Both the position numbers and the translations under genes were made by a program. The notes beneath the pieces are model-generated. The model searched no databases, had not been told where the DNA came from, and was given only the letters and a program-made list of their open reading frames with translations. Of a DNA stretch of 64,000 nt, positions 24,201 to 34,287 are shown in pieces. The stretch is from Mactra quadrangularis (Eukaryota > Mollusca > Bivalvia > Venerida > Mactridae): positions 14,136,001-14,200,000 of the forward strand of contig CM046304.1 of assembly GCA_025267735.1 (NCBI GenBank). Reading direction: 5' to 3'. Each line of letters opens with the position of its first letter. The first letter of the stretch is position 1.

Positions 24201-27177
24201 ATAAATTAAACCTTTTACGTCATTTGGAGTGACCGAGTAGAAGGGGCCTGTGTTAGACTTGCTTAGTTGATGTCCTGACCGGTTTCATACTAATTATTTG
24301 TACTCTTCCGAGAAATTAGTCTAATGGTGACAAATTTTATTTGTGTCAGATTGTTTGGCATGGGAGATTTTTATACCAAATGGTGCTGGTATTGGTGCTG
24401 GTATTGGTGCCAGTATTGGTGTCAGTATTAGTGCCAGTAATGGTTCAAGTATTTATGCTGGAAATGGTGCCAGTTAGGGTGCCAGTGTTTGTGTTTTAGC
24501 ATGAAAATTTTGCGGCTTGAGTGATATTATCATGAGACTTCTGGAGATCCATATAGATGTGTAAAGTAATGTCTCTGTGTAAGACAAGGGGTATATAAAT
24601 CAACAAACAAAAAAACAGGTCAGGACATCGACTAAGCAAGTCCAAAACGGACCCTAGTAGGTTTAAACTTTAGAATACATTTAAAGAGACTGAGTAGTAG
24701 GGCCTACTACTCACTCCCTTCAAATGTATTGTAAACCAAATAAACAAGGGTTCAGTTGGATTTGTTAATCAGCACAAACAGAAAGAGAATCCAATGAGAT
24801 CATTTAGCGAATCTACGATCGGCTCCTTGAGCAGCTTGAACCTATCTTCAACATCCAGTTCCAACAATACAGTTGTAAACTCTGCTCACAAGAAGCACAA
24901 ATACAAGGAAGAACTCCCTCCTACCAACAAGACACCCATAATATTATATATATCTAAGTACTCTTCTGAACTTTATTCAAGACTATTGTACCTTAACTGT
25001 AAAATCTACAAAAACATGTTAAAATCAAAATGATTTGTTAGTACATACAAACAATAAGCTTACATGTGCAAACTTAGTGGTCACTGCACAACCAATAATG
25101 TTTTTTTTTACCTTCTAACGTACAAATTGTACTCTAAACAATATGTGGGTGAAATTAAACGAGAAATCCAACTCTGGATCAAAGAACATTTACGCCCCAT
25201 CTGTTTTATATGGAAACCAGTTGCTCAGCATTTCAATTCACCTGGACACAGCCCAGACAAAGTCCAATACCAAATTAATGTAGTAAGACAAAATGACCCT
25301 TCTTATTCTTTTGTCACCAAATATAGGCACAATCATGAATTATATTGGATACAGCAACTGCAAGCCCTAACACCGATCAGGATCATATAGCCATCTAGTG
25401 CTCCCCCAGTCACTGCATTATTAAAAAATTGAAGTTTAAATTACAGTGATAAATTAGTGATAACAATCAGTCAAACACTGAAACTAGTGCAACTCAAATA
25501 AGCCAATTAGACCACCGCAATGCGCATGAAATGTCTCCATTACGAAAAAGTGAAAATAGTGGTGTATGATATTAAGCTTAAAGTTAAAGATTCATGATTT
25601 AATCTTTTCTTTTTGGGGGGGGGGGATAACAGTTGGGTGAAGTGATAAAACATTTTATTTCTTTATTTACATGTTTGCTATAGTTTTAAAGGTATGACTT
25701 TAAGGCAGTTTTCAGATAATTGCTGTCCTGATATTATGGCATGTATGATGTAGTGCAAAATGTTTATAGTGAATTAAAATATGACAATGCATAATGAGAC
25801 ATGTCAAATGATAAAAATACATCATCTTATTATAAGGGCAATTGCACACAATAAATGTGTTGACACATATCAGTAATCAGTCTTTCCCAGTCCCACAAGT
25901 ACTGACCTATGTAAGGTCACCAAAGTCATGCACCTAAAACTTAGTAATAGTGTTACAAAGCACTAGACAAATCAAGCACATCACTATAATGATGAAGAGT
26001 AGGACAACTAGAAGATGTTTAAAGTTTCAACAAATATGATAGCTACTTAATGTACTTAGCCATGCAACGCAAAGAACAATATGGTAGTCCTAAATATATG
26101 ACCCTACATATATATTTTATGATATGGACGTCCTTCTGTTATGTAAGGTCTTAATGGATTGCTTCAAAAACGCATAGCAAAATTTTTTTTTTCAATAAGT
26201 AAATGAATATGAGTCAAATTAGCACCAATCGATAAATAAAAGTTTACTTTAATTCCTTCCATAAAGCAGAAGGTAATATTTAGGTTTTTCGTTAACGAAA
26301 AAAACTAATCACTTTTCCTGCTATCCGGTGTTGTCACCGCTCTCAGCCATTTTGGACTGAATTCATGTCGGTAAATAAAGTTTCGCTAGGCTCAAACAAA
26401 TTCTATCTGGAGTAGTCTTTGCAAAATCTATCTGGAGTAGTCTTCCTTACTACCAACTGTGTTAATATTATATCTGGAGCGGACCGGATACTGGCTTTTA
26501 TACCCTATTATTTTGTTCAAAATCAATTCTTACAAATGCCGTGACCCAATTTCAATTTGGATTGCAAGATCAATGTGGCAACAGAAAGTACTCGTCAATG
26601 AAAGAGTTAAAATGAATTTATCGACTGTCTAAGGTCAGAAAATTAATTCATTATACTTTTTTCATGTGTTTTTTCATTTATCTTTCCATTGGTGTATCAT
26701 TTTATTGTGAATTTTTCGTATTAAAACGAGTAAATCATTCCGAACTGGATAGATGTCTGTACGCTATAATTTTTGCTATGCATTTTTGAAGCAATCCGTA
26801 AAGACCCTACAAAACAGAAAAATGTCCAAATTAAAAGAAAGTTATGTAGGGTCTTATTTTTAGGACTAAACAATATGGATACCTTTTCTCACAGATTTGT
26901 AAACAGTAACATAAACAATTTTAGATCAGACTTCAACACAAAATGAATATGAATAAAACTCGAACACTTAAGGTTGAGAATAACATAACCAATGCACAAA
27001 CAAGTGATTCCATACGCCCATTTTGCAAGAACATCCATGATTGAAAACCGAAAATGGAACTGTAAATGCCGGTTTCACTGAAACTGTGAGATAAAAAATG
27101 AGACATCAGGAAGTTAGGAAAAGTGAAAACAAATTTGGAAATATGAAAACTTACGATAGGGCTCTAGGTCTCTGCAT
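18289..27177 (-). CDS. DNAJC5: DnaJ homolog subfamily C member 5 / cysteine string protein
   Basis: Six exons join cleanly: 27177-27155, 24026-23945, 23050-22994, 21322-21170, 20510-20376 and 18513-18289 (TAA). They give 217 aa (vertebrate CSP is about 198). The start [19 protein letters not shown] fits the family N-terminus, including a Ser in the usual PKA-site area. The J domain (about residues 12-80) holds the HPD triad in RFHPDKN. The linker [12 protein letters not shown] is typical. The cysteine string in exon 5 contains 13 Cys between LFCGC and FCCGKYKP and should be palmitoylated. CSP is a synaptic-vesicle co-chaperone that works with Hsc70 on SNAP-25 and exocytosis. The C-terminal 74-aa exon (acidic, Pro/Thr/Gly-rich) is specific to this lineage. 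Exon 5 could read past its donor to an early stop (...VNMDWF...), a possible intron-retention isoform. It is head to head with ELP4. Confidence 0.96.
19881..19980. mobile_element. Small MITE with GGGCCCGTATTATCAAGCAT ends, in DNAJC5 intron 5
   Basis: The left end GGGCCCGTATTATCAAGCAT, continuing CTTAC, is imperfectly reverse-complemented by GTAAGATGTTTGATAAAATG and GCTGCCC. The unit is about 100 bp and non-coding. Confidence 0.6.
21755..21812. mobile_element. Half copy of the 'CTGTCAG' MITE family
   Basis: TAGTGGTGCATATGTTAACC, then CCACTGATTTAGATGCTTA, matches one arm of the elements at 14655 and 51797 without a visible second arm. It lies in DNAJC5 intron 3. Confidence 0.45.
22847..22886. 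repeat. Palindrome in DNAJC5 intron 2/3 region
   Basis: A 40-bp hairpin: TTAATTGGATCAACAT pairs with ATGTTGATCTAATTAA (one mismatch) around an 8-bp loop. It lies just downstream of exon 3 in the transcript direction. Confidence 0.6.
23500..23860. repeat. GC/CpG-rich island inside DNAJC5 intron, probable foreign repeat
   Basis: This ~350 bp differs sharply in composition from the AT-rich intron around it. It holds many CCGTAC/GTACGG motifs and an inverted pair GGACCCGTAC (23576-23585) / GTACGGGTCC (23811-23820). ORFs exist on both strands (up to 121 aa) but have no splice fit, no family and mutual overlap. I read it as a mobile-element fragment, not a gene. Confidence 0.45.
24119..24153. repeat. 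Perfect 35-bp palindrome
   Basis: ACAATGAAAGAGATATA (24119-24135) pairs perfectly with TATATCTCTTTCATTGT (24137-24153) around one base. It is about 95 bp upstream of DNAJC5 exon 2 in the transcript direction and would form a strong hairpin in the pre-mRNA. Confidence 0.85.
24221..24731. mobile_element. Complex inverted-repeat element with internal minisatellite
   Basis: The inverted arms are GACTTGCTTAGTTGATGTCC (24256 on, 25 bp) and GGACATCGACTAAGCAAGTC (24618-24642), with one mismatch. The right border 24680-24731 is a 50-bp palindrome centred on GTAGGGCCTAC, and its left half repeats directly at 24221-24248 (CATTTGGAGTGACCGAGTAG). A 12-bp minisatellite fills the loop. It lies in DNAJC5 intron 1. 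Confidence 0.65.
24381..24493. repeat. 12-bp minisatellite (GGTGCTGGTATT)n
   Basis: About nine imperfect units of GGTGCYRGTATT, degrading to the right. It sits in the loop between the inverted arms at 24256 and 24618. Confidence 0.85.
25060..25390 (+). pseudogene. Relic of a Penelope-like retroelement, GIY-YIG endonuclease end
   Basis: The reading frame 25064-25390 encodes [29 protein letters not shown], a middle block with EHLRP, then [15 protein letters not shown] and, at the C-terminus, [17 protein letters not shown]. This order matches the C-terminal GIY-YIG nuclease of Penelope-like elements: the C..C box, YVGET, EH/HR, pVa.HF...GH, and the final E..WI..L.T..P.GIN. Two expected Cys of the C..C box are replaced (Tyr) and no reverse transcriptase precedes it, so it is a dead 3' end. 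A Ser-rich ORF just before it (24794-25033) may be eroded upstream sequence. It lies in DNAJC5 intron 1. Confidence 0.75.
26085..26868. mobile_element. 784-bp foldback transposon with 10-bp target duplication (Mutator-like)
   Basis: The ends start TAGTCCTAAA and finish TTTAGGACTA. The inverted ends extend about 90 bp with moderate divergence (GACCCTACAT, GGACNTNCTTCTG, AAGGTCTT and TGGATTGCTTCAAAAACGCA all recur inverted). A perfect direct repeat AACAATATGG flanks the unit at 26075-26084 and 26869-26878. Long inverted ends with a 9-11 bp duplication are the hallmark of Mutator-like elements. There is no transposase ORF, so it is non-autonomous. TATCTGGAG-containing repeats lie at 26404, 26430 and 26470. 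It lies in DNAJC5 intron 1. Confidence 0.88.
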
Positions 27178-27623
27178 TTTGTTTGAATAATCACGGTTTA
27201 CTTTACAACAATCATGGAAAAGAAAAATCAATAATTCTCATCATTAGATTTGCTTCTGAAGCCGGTGGTCGTGAGAATTGATAAACGTGATAAATAAATA
27301 CAAATTGTTTACACAACGCCATATATTTTTTCAACTGCGGATCTTACGGAACACGTGTAATTTTTTAGTTAAAGTTATGTTATCTTCTTCATCTATCAGT
27401 AAAATATAGGATATACAATCAAAATGATTGATTTAAGTCTAAATTAAAACTAAGAAAAGTGAAATGATCTAAATATTGTTTCTAATATTGTTTGGACCCG
27501 CAGATAATATTTTAAACCGTTTATTACACAATTGATAAAGGGAAATCACTCTTATTGTAAAATTAGGAAATTTCACATGGACTGAAAACTGTTTGTCAAC
27601 AACAGAAAGAAAACAGTGTCATC
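27178..27623. promoter_or_regulatory. Probable bidirectional promoter between DNAJC5 and ELP4
   Basis: The two start codons diverge across only 446 bp, with no other gene or obvious transposon between them. Both genes are housekeeping-like, a common setting for shared promoters. I see no clear TATA box at a fixed distance from either ATG. A 5' untranslated exon elsewhere cannot be excluded. Confidence 0.6.
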
Positions 27624-29209
27624 ATGACTACAAGCTTTCAGAAGAAGACCAGAGGCAAAGTTGTTCAAATACCAGGAGCTAAGCCATCAATTTACAACAA
27701 TCAATTATTGATATCAACTGGCATTCCATCTCTGGATCACATTCTTGGAGGTATGCATGATCCATCAGCTTCAAGCTGTCAAGTCTCATAAGAATTTAAA
27801 TCAGATAATTAATCTTAGGCAGAGCCTCAAAGTGAGCTTTACCAAGCCCTACACATGGGCCAACCAGTAATTATCTTGTCTAGATCCTATCAAAGGGGAC
27901 TTGTTCAACAAACTAAAGTAAAGGAGATCACTAATATCCATAATATAAGGCAGTGGCTAGAGTTACAGAACCGTAACTCTAGACCCAGGTTCTAGAGTTA
28001 GGGAAGTTCTGTAACTGTAGACAATCCTTGCAAGGGTAGGTTAGAATTACAGAAGTCAAATAACATGCGTATGTTTCAATTTTTAAACATTGGAAACAAT
28101 CATGGATTGATGAACGCTAAAATTACAGTAGATAATAAAGATTGCTGCAAGTTTATAAAAATGCTTTATTGTTTATTTCAGGCGGGGTTGCAGTTGGAAC
28201 AATTCTTTTGATTGAGGAAGATACTTATGGTAACTATGCTCGTCTTATGTTGAAGTACTTTTGTGCAGAGGCTGTGATGACTGGTCACTCACTTTTACTG
28301 GCTAGTGCAGATGCTGATCCTGAACAAATACTAAAAGAATTACCAGCGCCAATAATCGATGATCCTGGAAAAGGCGAGCCTACCCTGGAAGAACAGTCTC
28401 AAGACTCTACTAATGATAATATGAAAATAGCATGGCGATATCGTCATTTACCTAAATTTCAATCTAGCTCAACTGGTGTGAAATTTGGACATTATTATGA
28501 CTTATCAAAAACGATGGAAAGTGAGCTAACTCAAACTATCAATATTTCTACAGTTGATTCTTCATTGTGTAAAAGTGACTCTAAGCCAACAGAAGAACAT
28601 TTGAACAACCCAAGTTATAATGGTTTGCTAAAAATCATTCAAGACAAAATCATGGCCAATGGATTCAGTACAACTACGCAAGTGGAAAAAAGAAACATTC
28701 TGAGAATCGCTTTACATTCAATTGGTTCCCCCATGTGGGGTGAGAAAGGTGGTTTGACTGAACATGAAATGTACAATCCTGCATTGCCAAGGTTCCTTCT
28801 TGGCCTTAAAGCAATACTTCGTTCAGCCTATGCATGCTGTGTGATTACGATTCCATCCCATCTGTTTTGTGATAAAGCATATGTTAGAAGGTTGGAGCGA
28901 CTCACTGACACTGTTGTTGAAGTTGATAGTTTTGTTGGTTCAGATAAAGAGAAGAACCCAGTATACAAAGATTATCATGGACTATTTAATATTAAACAGT
29001 TGCCTTGTTTAAACTCTCTAGTCTGTACCATGCCTGACTCACTGGATTTAGCATTTAAGCTGAGACGGAAAAAGTTAACTATAGAAAAATTACATTTACC
29101 ACCAGATTTGTCGGAAACTGCTAACAGATCTCAAGAAGATCCATTGAAAAATCTTAAACCTTCCAGTGGATGTGGCTCAACTGGAGGAAGCAGTAAGCTG
29201 GATTTCTAG
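27624..29209 (+). CDS. ELP4: Elongator complex protein 4
   Basis: Exon 1 is 27624-27750 and exon 2 is 28182-29209 (TAG), together 384 aa; the junction rebuilds LGGGVAVGTILLIEEDTYGNY. ELP4 is a RecA-fold subunit of the Elp4-5-6 ring of Elongator, which supports wobble-uridine modification of tRNA in the cytoplasm. Family marks in order: PSIYNNQLLISTGIPSLDHI, the GGG loop (a degenerate Walker A, as usual for ELP4), ELPAPIIDD, KIAWRYRHLP, FGHYYDLSK, RNILRIALHSIGSPMWG, NPVYKDYHGLFNIKQLP, LAFKLRRKKLTIEKLHLPPD and a Cys-Gly-rich tail ending LDF. Length is close to the vertebrate protein (about 424). Exon 2 carries nearly all the protein without introns, unlike the many-exon vertebrate gene. Intron 1 holds a 68-bp hairpin. 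Confidence 0.96.
27950..28024. repeat. Hairpin repeat in ELP4 intron 1
   Basis: GGCTAGAGTTACAGAACCG (27955 on) pairs imperfectly with the region ending TCTGTAACTGTAGAC (about 28022), centred on GACCCAGGTTCTAG. The outer sequence GGCAGTGGCTAGAGTTAC recurs inverted at 31544-31561, so it is part of a dispersed element. Confidence 0.55.
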
Positions 29210-30663
29210 ATTGAAATCTGGTGATAATTACATGGCTTGACATTAAGTTATATAATAGGTTTCCCTTGAGGATGCTCAACTATAAATTTTACTTCCCTGT
29301 ACCAAATGATAAGTTGCCTCAACAATATGGTACTTCAGATAATTATTGAGGGATATTTGTGTATTCTGGCTGCTGGATATTCTGGCTGCTGGATCAGAAG
29401 AATTAGGGGTAATATTTGTTGCCAGAACCCAAAGTAAGGTCATAACAAGCAATAAGGCTCTGATTATGTTGAAGGCCTGAACATATTCTGTTAATATTTT
29501 AAATAATCTTTAAAGGGTGTAAAATTTATAACAGGTTGATTATGTCACATAAATACAGAAAGTGTAATATCTTAATCGATTTTAATTGACCAGTGTAATA
29601 ACAAACTTTTTTAAAAGTATGTCTTGGTGAGTTAACATACACAGCTGATTATGGAAAAATAATTAAAACATTGGTCATCAGAAATTAAGTTATATATAGA
29701 AATGACTTACAAGGAAAATATGCTTTACATTTAATACATTTATCTGTGGGCACAGTGCATATTAAATAGTGATTGTTTTGATTTTTGAAATGATTCTTAT
29801 TTAAACATGAATTACTTTGTTATGTATATGATCAGATAAAAATATATAAACTTTAAAGTTTTATTTGTGCTTTTTACATCATCATTTGCTTATTTCAAAT
29901 TTAAACTATGATTTGTTTATACTTTATTTTTCGAAGGGAGATAATCATTATAGATATGTTTGGTAAGAAAATGTGCTATGACAATAGTTATAATTACTGA
30001 TACATTGTATATATATTAATTTGATGTATCTATATCAACTATGTATTATTTCACAATGTTATTTAGTATTAAAGTCACTTAAAATGAAATATTTTGTTTT
30101 TTTAGACATTACCAAGGGAACTAACTCTATGTATATAGAAATCCCTACAATATTGGGTTACTTCCCTTTTTACTAAACGTCTCAAATATGTTGCGAATTT
30201 GGAAATCTTGCCAACATTTATTTTTCATCTGATCCTTTTCAAATTTTCAACACATGCAAAACCTCAAATGAACATAACATCAGTAAATTATCATTCAGAT
30301 AACAAGAAATATGTTTTATTTTTAAGTCAAGTTAAAATTCCTGTGGGAAAATCCTTTCTCTTGGCAGAAGGATTATTATCATTTGGAACTTTTGAATTTT
30401 TATTCTACAATATTTCTTGGAACATAATTATAATGCCAAATGTCCATGTCTACGTTCCTATGTGTAATATTAATGAAATAAGAAGTGGGAGAATTCTCAA
30501 TTTGTAGATAATTCAAAGAAGGTTAACACGATTTTCTGATTTGCTCATGTACTCTGGACTGTGTTTCTGTATTAGCTTCCGACAGTTTATCTTATTATAA
30601 TTATTTGGAAGCACAAGTACTGATGCACATCTATATTATGTAATTGCTTGCTTACATAAATTA

Positions 30664-30890
30664 CCATGTTATGAAACTGGGAACACAAACCAGCCATAGC
30701 TGGTCCTAAGCCCAGTTAAGAATTTGTGAGGGTTATCAACACTGCTGAGATCTCAAGAGGACCGGAGGAAGAATGCCCACCCAACGTGTCTTTCTAGATA
30801 GACACTTAAGTTATGGTTATGTCCTTAGCCATTGTCTGCTCATAGTGCATCTTAAGGAGCGACACAATCTGGTGAAAAACTGAACCCATA
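30664..30890. repeat. Dispersed repeat E, copy 2
   Basis: Second copy of the repeat at 11718-11912, same orientation, with shared blocks CTGGTCCTAAGC, ACACTGCTGAGATCTC, ACACTTAAGTTATGGTTATG, TCATAGTGCATC and GGTGAAAAACTGAAC. Confidence 0.6.
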
Positions 30891-30947
30891 ATGGAAGAAA
30901 CAAACCTGTGACCCTCATATCAGAATTAAAGTTTGTGATGTTAATTA

Positions 30948-31356
30948 GGGACTTTAGTCAGTTATCTTTCCTTGATAAAATCTGAAGCAATCCAATTGGT
31001 AAGTAGGTCCAATGACGTAGAATAATAATGATTATATTCTACGTCTATGAGTAGGTCCTTACAGTTGGAATCCTCGGATATTATCATTGAAATCCTATGT
31101 AAAAAAAAACATAATATTTCATCTAATATCTTTCTTGTTAATGAAGATATTTACAGAAGTGATGAAATATAGATAGTTCTTTACCCTAAAAATACTTAGC
31201 TTGAATTTCAAACAAATTAAATGATTTACAAAAATGTTATTTAAGATTAATTTTGGCAAATTGACATTGAAAAGTAAGGGTAAAGTCCGAGTAATCCAAC
31301 TAATTGAACCTACTTATTTGACGAGTATACAAGGGGAAATAACTGACTAAAGTCCC
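30948..31356. mobile_element. PIF/Harbinger-like MITE, copy 1 (carries a nested micro-palindrome)
   Basis: The ends GGGACTTTAGTCAGTTAT and ATAACTGACTAAAGTCCC are perfect inverted repeats, flanked by TTA on both sides (30945-30947 and 31357-31359). A 3-bp TWA target duplication is characteristic of PIF/Harbinger. It shares its interior with the copies at 48928 and 51917 (the latter inverted). It is non-coding. A 39-bp palindrome with its own 9-bp duplication is inserted at 31011-31049. Confidence 0.92.
31011..31049. mobile_element. Micro-palindrome element, copy 1 (39 bp)
   Basis: Arms ACGTAGAATA / TATTCTACGT lie inside AATGACGTAG...CTACGTCTATG. AGTAGGTCC flanks it on both sides (31002-31010 and 31050-31058). 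The sister MITE at 51917-52185 keeps a single AGTAGGTCC with no insert, giving the empty site. A second, 30-bp copy is at 45313. Confidence 0.8.
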
Positions 31357-31599
31357 TTATTACTCATCGAACAATGGTCACACGATTCTTAGATCATTAA
31401 AAATGGCGTTCAAGCAGCTACAATGTATTTGTAAGTATGATACATTTGTATTTTTCTCTTTGTACAGATGTTAATATGTTGGACAGATTTCAAACAAAAT
31501 AAGCTGTAAGGGTCACTGTACACAGTCACGGATGTTAACTAATACAGTTACTCTAGCCACTGCCTGTTAGATGACCTGTAAAAGGTGTTGAATTATTAG

Positions 31600-31745
31600 G
31601 TTTTAGAACCATGTCAACACAACTACATGTGTATTGTCATTTTATTGATGCCAGCCCACCTAACCTAGGGTCCATGAACCATTGTCTATAATCATAGCTC
31701 ACATACTCTTCCAAAAGGCAGGTAACTTAATTCTTCATATACCCA
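31600..31745 (-). mobile_element. SINE family A, minus fragment
   Basis: On the minus strand it has TTTTGGAAGAGTATGTGAGC, then ATTATAGACAATGGTTCATG and CCTAGGTTAGGTGGGCTGG, matching the body of the copies at 6596 and 35498. The tRNA head and clean tail are missing. Confidence 0.6.
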
Positions 31746-32210
31746 AGGACCCTATACATGTATAAACATACCTTATCGCCTAAATTGGCCATTCACAAGT
31801 AATTTTATTCATAAAATACCAAGCGAGTCAATGTTCAAAAGAATGTAGAGAATACGAACAAGTTCACTCAAAGTTATTGAAAATCAAGATAGCTGACAGT
31901 CAGTGAATTAGTATTGGTGCTAGAGTCTACAATAGTTATATCTCAGGATTTTATTATTTCGTTTCCCATCATTATATAATCACTATTTCACACCATCTAC
32001 CTGGACATTCAGTGTTTACCGACAGACCCAAGTCACATTACTACAGCATTTTTTCAAAACATTAAAATATATACTATGTATGCCCTCTACCCGGAAAGAA
32101 ATTACATTGTATTTTCCTAGGAAACACTTTTAATTCAATCTGTCATACATACTAGTCATGTATATCGAAACTTAAAGTTATATACATGTAACGATGTAGA
32201 TAAATAGCAG

Positions 32211-32495
32211 GGGCGGGTCCAGGATTTTTTTCTAGGGGGGGGGGGGGGTCCGAACTTTTTTAGGGGGGGGGTCCGAACCTCGAACCTCAACCACATTATA
32301 CACATTTTGCAGAAAAAATGCAACATATTGATAATAAAAACTACATAACCATTTAATCAATGTTAAGCACCGAAAAAATGCTTCATACTACTTAAAAATG
32401 ATTTACAAACAAGAAATACACTAATGGACATGTACATTTCCCTAATTCAAGGGGGTCCGGACCCCCTGACCCCCCCCCCCCCGCTGGATCCGCCC
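32211..32495. mobile_element. Non-autonomous element with GGGCGGRTCCAG ends
   Basis: GGGCGGGTCCAG at 32211-32222 is matched by CTGGATCCGCCC at 32484-32495 (one mismatch). Long G or C runs lie just inside each end (about 32236-32250, 32262-32270 and 32471-32482). The 285-bp unit is non-coding. Confidence 0.7.
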
Positions 32496-33557
32496 ATGAA
32501 TAGATAATAGATTCAGTCAATATTTATAGATACTGATCAATTGGATTTCTCAAGAAGTTGTAATGCGGACGTAACTTGACCTAGTTTTATGATGACTAAG
32601 CTTAATTCGGAAGTTGTTACTATTTCAGTTCCGATATCTTAATGTCCGCTTCCATATCCAAGTGGTCGATGCTAGATCAGATTAAAGTTAAGTGCATTAT
32701 ACACTGAAAAATTGAAAATTGACTTGTGAACGACTGTAATTGAATTGGATAAGAGTTTGAGATGCATTATCCATACAGTATACACATGCAGGCAGATATT
32801 TGATACCCCTCCAAAATCCACCCAATCTTTGTCCCAATAAACGACCCCTTCACTCTCGCCATGCTTAAAGGAAAGGTATTAAGTGGATTTATTTGTCTTT
32901 TATTACAAACTACACATTTATTTACTGTCGTTTTGTACATACAATATTGAACATAAGTTATGTATAGCTTTTGATCGAGCTTAACTGGAACCTCAGCATT
33001 GTACCATTTTAATGGCAAACATTGTGTGAGAAAAAAGACAGGTTACGAATTAAAGTTTAATTAATCATTTAAGTGCCTTTTATAAAGTGCTCAGATTTGC
33101 AGATTCGACAATCGAAAATTCATTCAAAATTTAATTGTTTACACAAACTTTCATTTTATTGTAATGAAATTTTGTCCATTTTGCTTAACTATTATAAGAC
33201 TTCAAATAACTTTTTACGGTACAGAATTGGATTTAACATGGTTAGAGGCATTCTTTGTTATGAAGAGGTCAAAATCGTAAATTTGTGCTTGCTTTACTTT
33301 AATGGACCATTTATGATTTTATAAGACTGAACTGGCCATGTTTACGACTTGTTAACACTTATTCTCACAAGGAAGTTATCAGGAAATCTCGACCTAGAAT
33401 CTTTACAACATCTCGATCAGTACAAGAAAGATACAGATAAAGCCTAGGATAGTCTAGACTACTTTAACATGTGCATGTATAATTTCCGCCCCCAACCTAT
33501 TGTATTCTTCACAACTCATGTTGACAATAACATTATTGTATAGTATCTAGTCTACAT

Positions 33558-33805
33558 GAACTTATAGTTACTGAGTGATTAATTAAGTAGCTTCAAGAAA
33601 CACGTACTGGTGTATACAATTCAAAAGGAGAACCTACTGATGTACTTATAGTTAATTAGTGATTAATTAAGTAGCTTCAAGAAACACTAAATTATGGTGT
33701 ATACAATTCAACAGGCGAACCTACTGATGTACTTATAGTTACAGAGTGATTAGTTAAGCCGATCTTCAAGAAACACTGGTGTATTCAATTCAACAGGCGA
33801 ACAGG
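33558..33805. repeat. Tandem repeat, about 95-bp unit, three copies
   Basis: Each unit runs ACTTATAGTTA, GTGATTAATTAAGTAGCTTC, AAGAAACAC, GGTGTATACAATTCAA and GGCGAACCTACTGATGT. It lies about 0.5-0.7 kb upstream of the amine oxidase start codon. The third copy has diverged. Confidence 0.85.
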
Positions 33806-34136
33806 TGGTACAAATCAAGCACTAAACGTTGTTGTGTTACTCACGTATGTTAAACAACATATGCTGTGAGAAGAGTGTATAAAAAACAACAAAATAAACA
33901 AATTGTTTGAGAGTATTTTAAGAAGGGAAACTGAATAATCCAACGCAAACTGTTAGTTATATAAATGTTAAATTTGTATTTATATAATCAAGAGCCCATG
34001 GTCACGCTTGAAAGTTAGAAGGCACTTACAGGATTCATAGTGGATAAATGTATATATATAATCGTATTTTGACTGATCATTAGTAGTAACGATAACTTGA
34101 TCAAACAGAACGTGCTGAAGCATCCACAGTAATTTG

Positions 34137-34250
34137 GTTATATAACTAAAATTTACTTTCTGTAACTATAGGAATTTGGTAGTTGATTATAATTTGGACA
34201 TATAATTAGCTTCGGTAACTACAGGACTTTTGTATTTGATTTTGGTGAAG
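34137..34250. repeat. Short direct duplication upstream of the amine oxidase gene
   Basis: Two units of about 65 bp share GTAATTTGG/ATAATTTGG, TATAACTA/TATAATTA, GTAACTATAGGA/GTAACTACAGGA and a following TTTTG/TTGATT. They lie 40-150 bp upstream of the start codon and so may overlap the promoter. Confidence 0.6.
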
Positions 34251-34287
34251 TAGGTTTACGGTACACGCGGGAGTCTCTATACTTTGT

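Larger units (their letters stand above)
29210..34287. other. Intergenic stretch between ELP4 and the amine oxidase gene
   Basis: This begins with the ELP4 3' UTR; ATTAAA at 30068-30073 is a possible poly(A) signal, low confidence. The rest holds repeat E (30664), a Harbinger-like MITE (30948), a SINE fragment (31620), a GGGCGGRTCCAG element (32211) and a 95-bp tandem array (33558). No other coding exon was recognised. Confidence 0.55.

Noticed and set aside
24794..25033. 79-aa Ser-rich ORF as a gene
   Set aside because: Low-complexity, no splice context, and next to the Penelope-like relic; more likely eroded element sequence.
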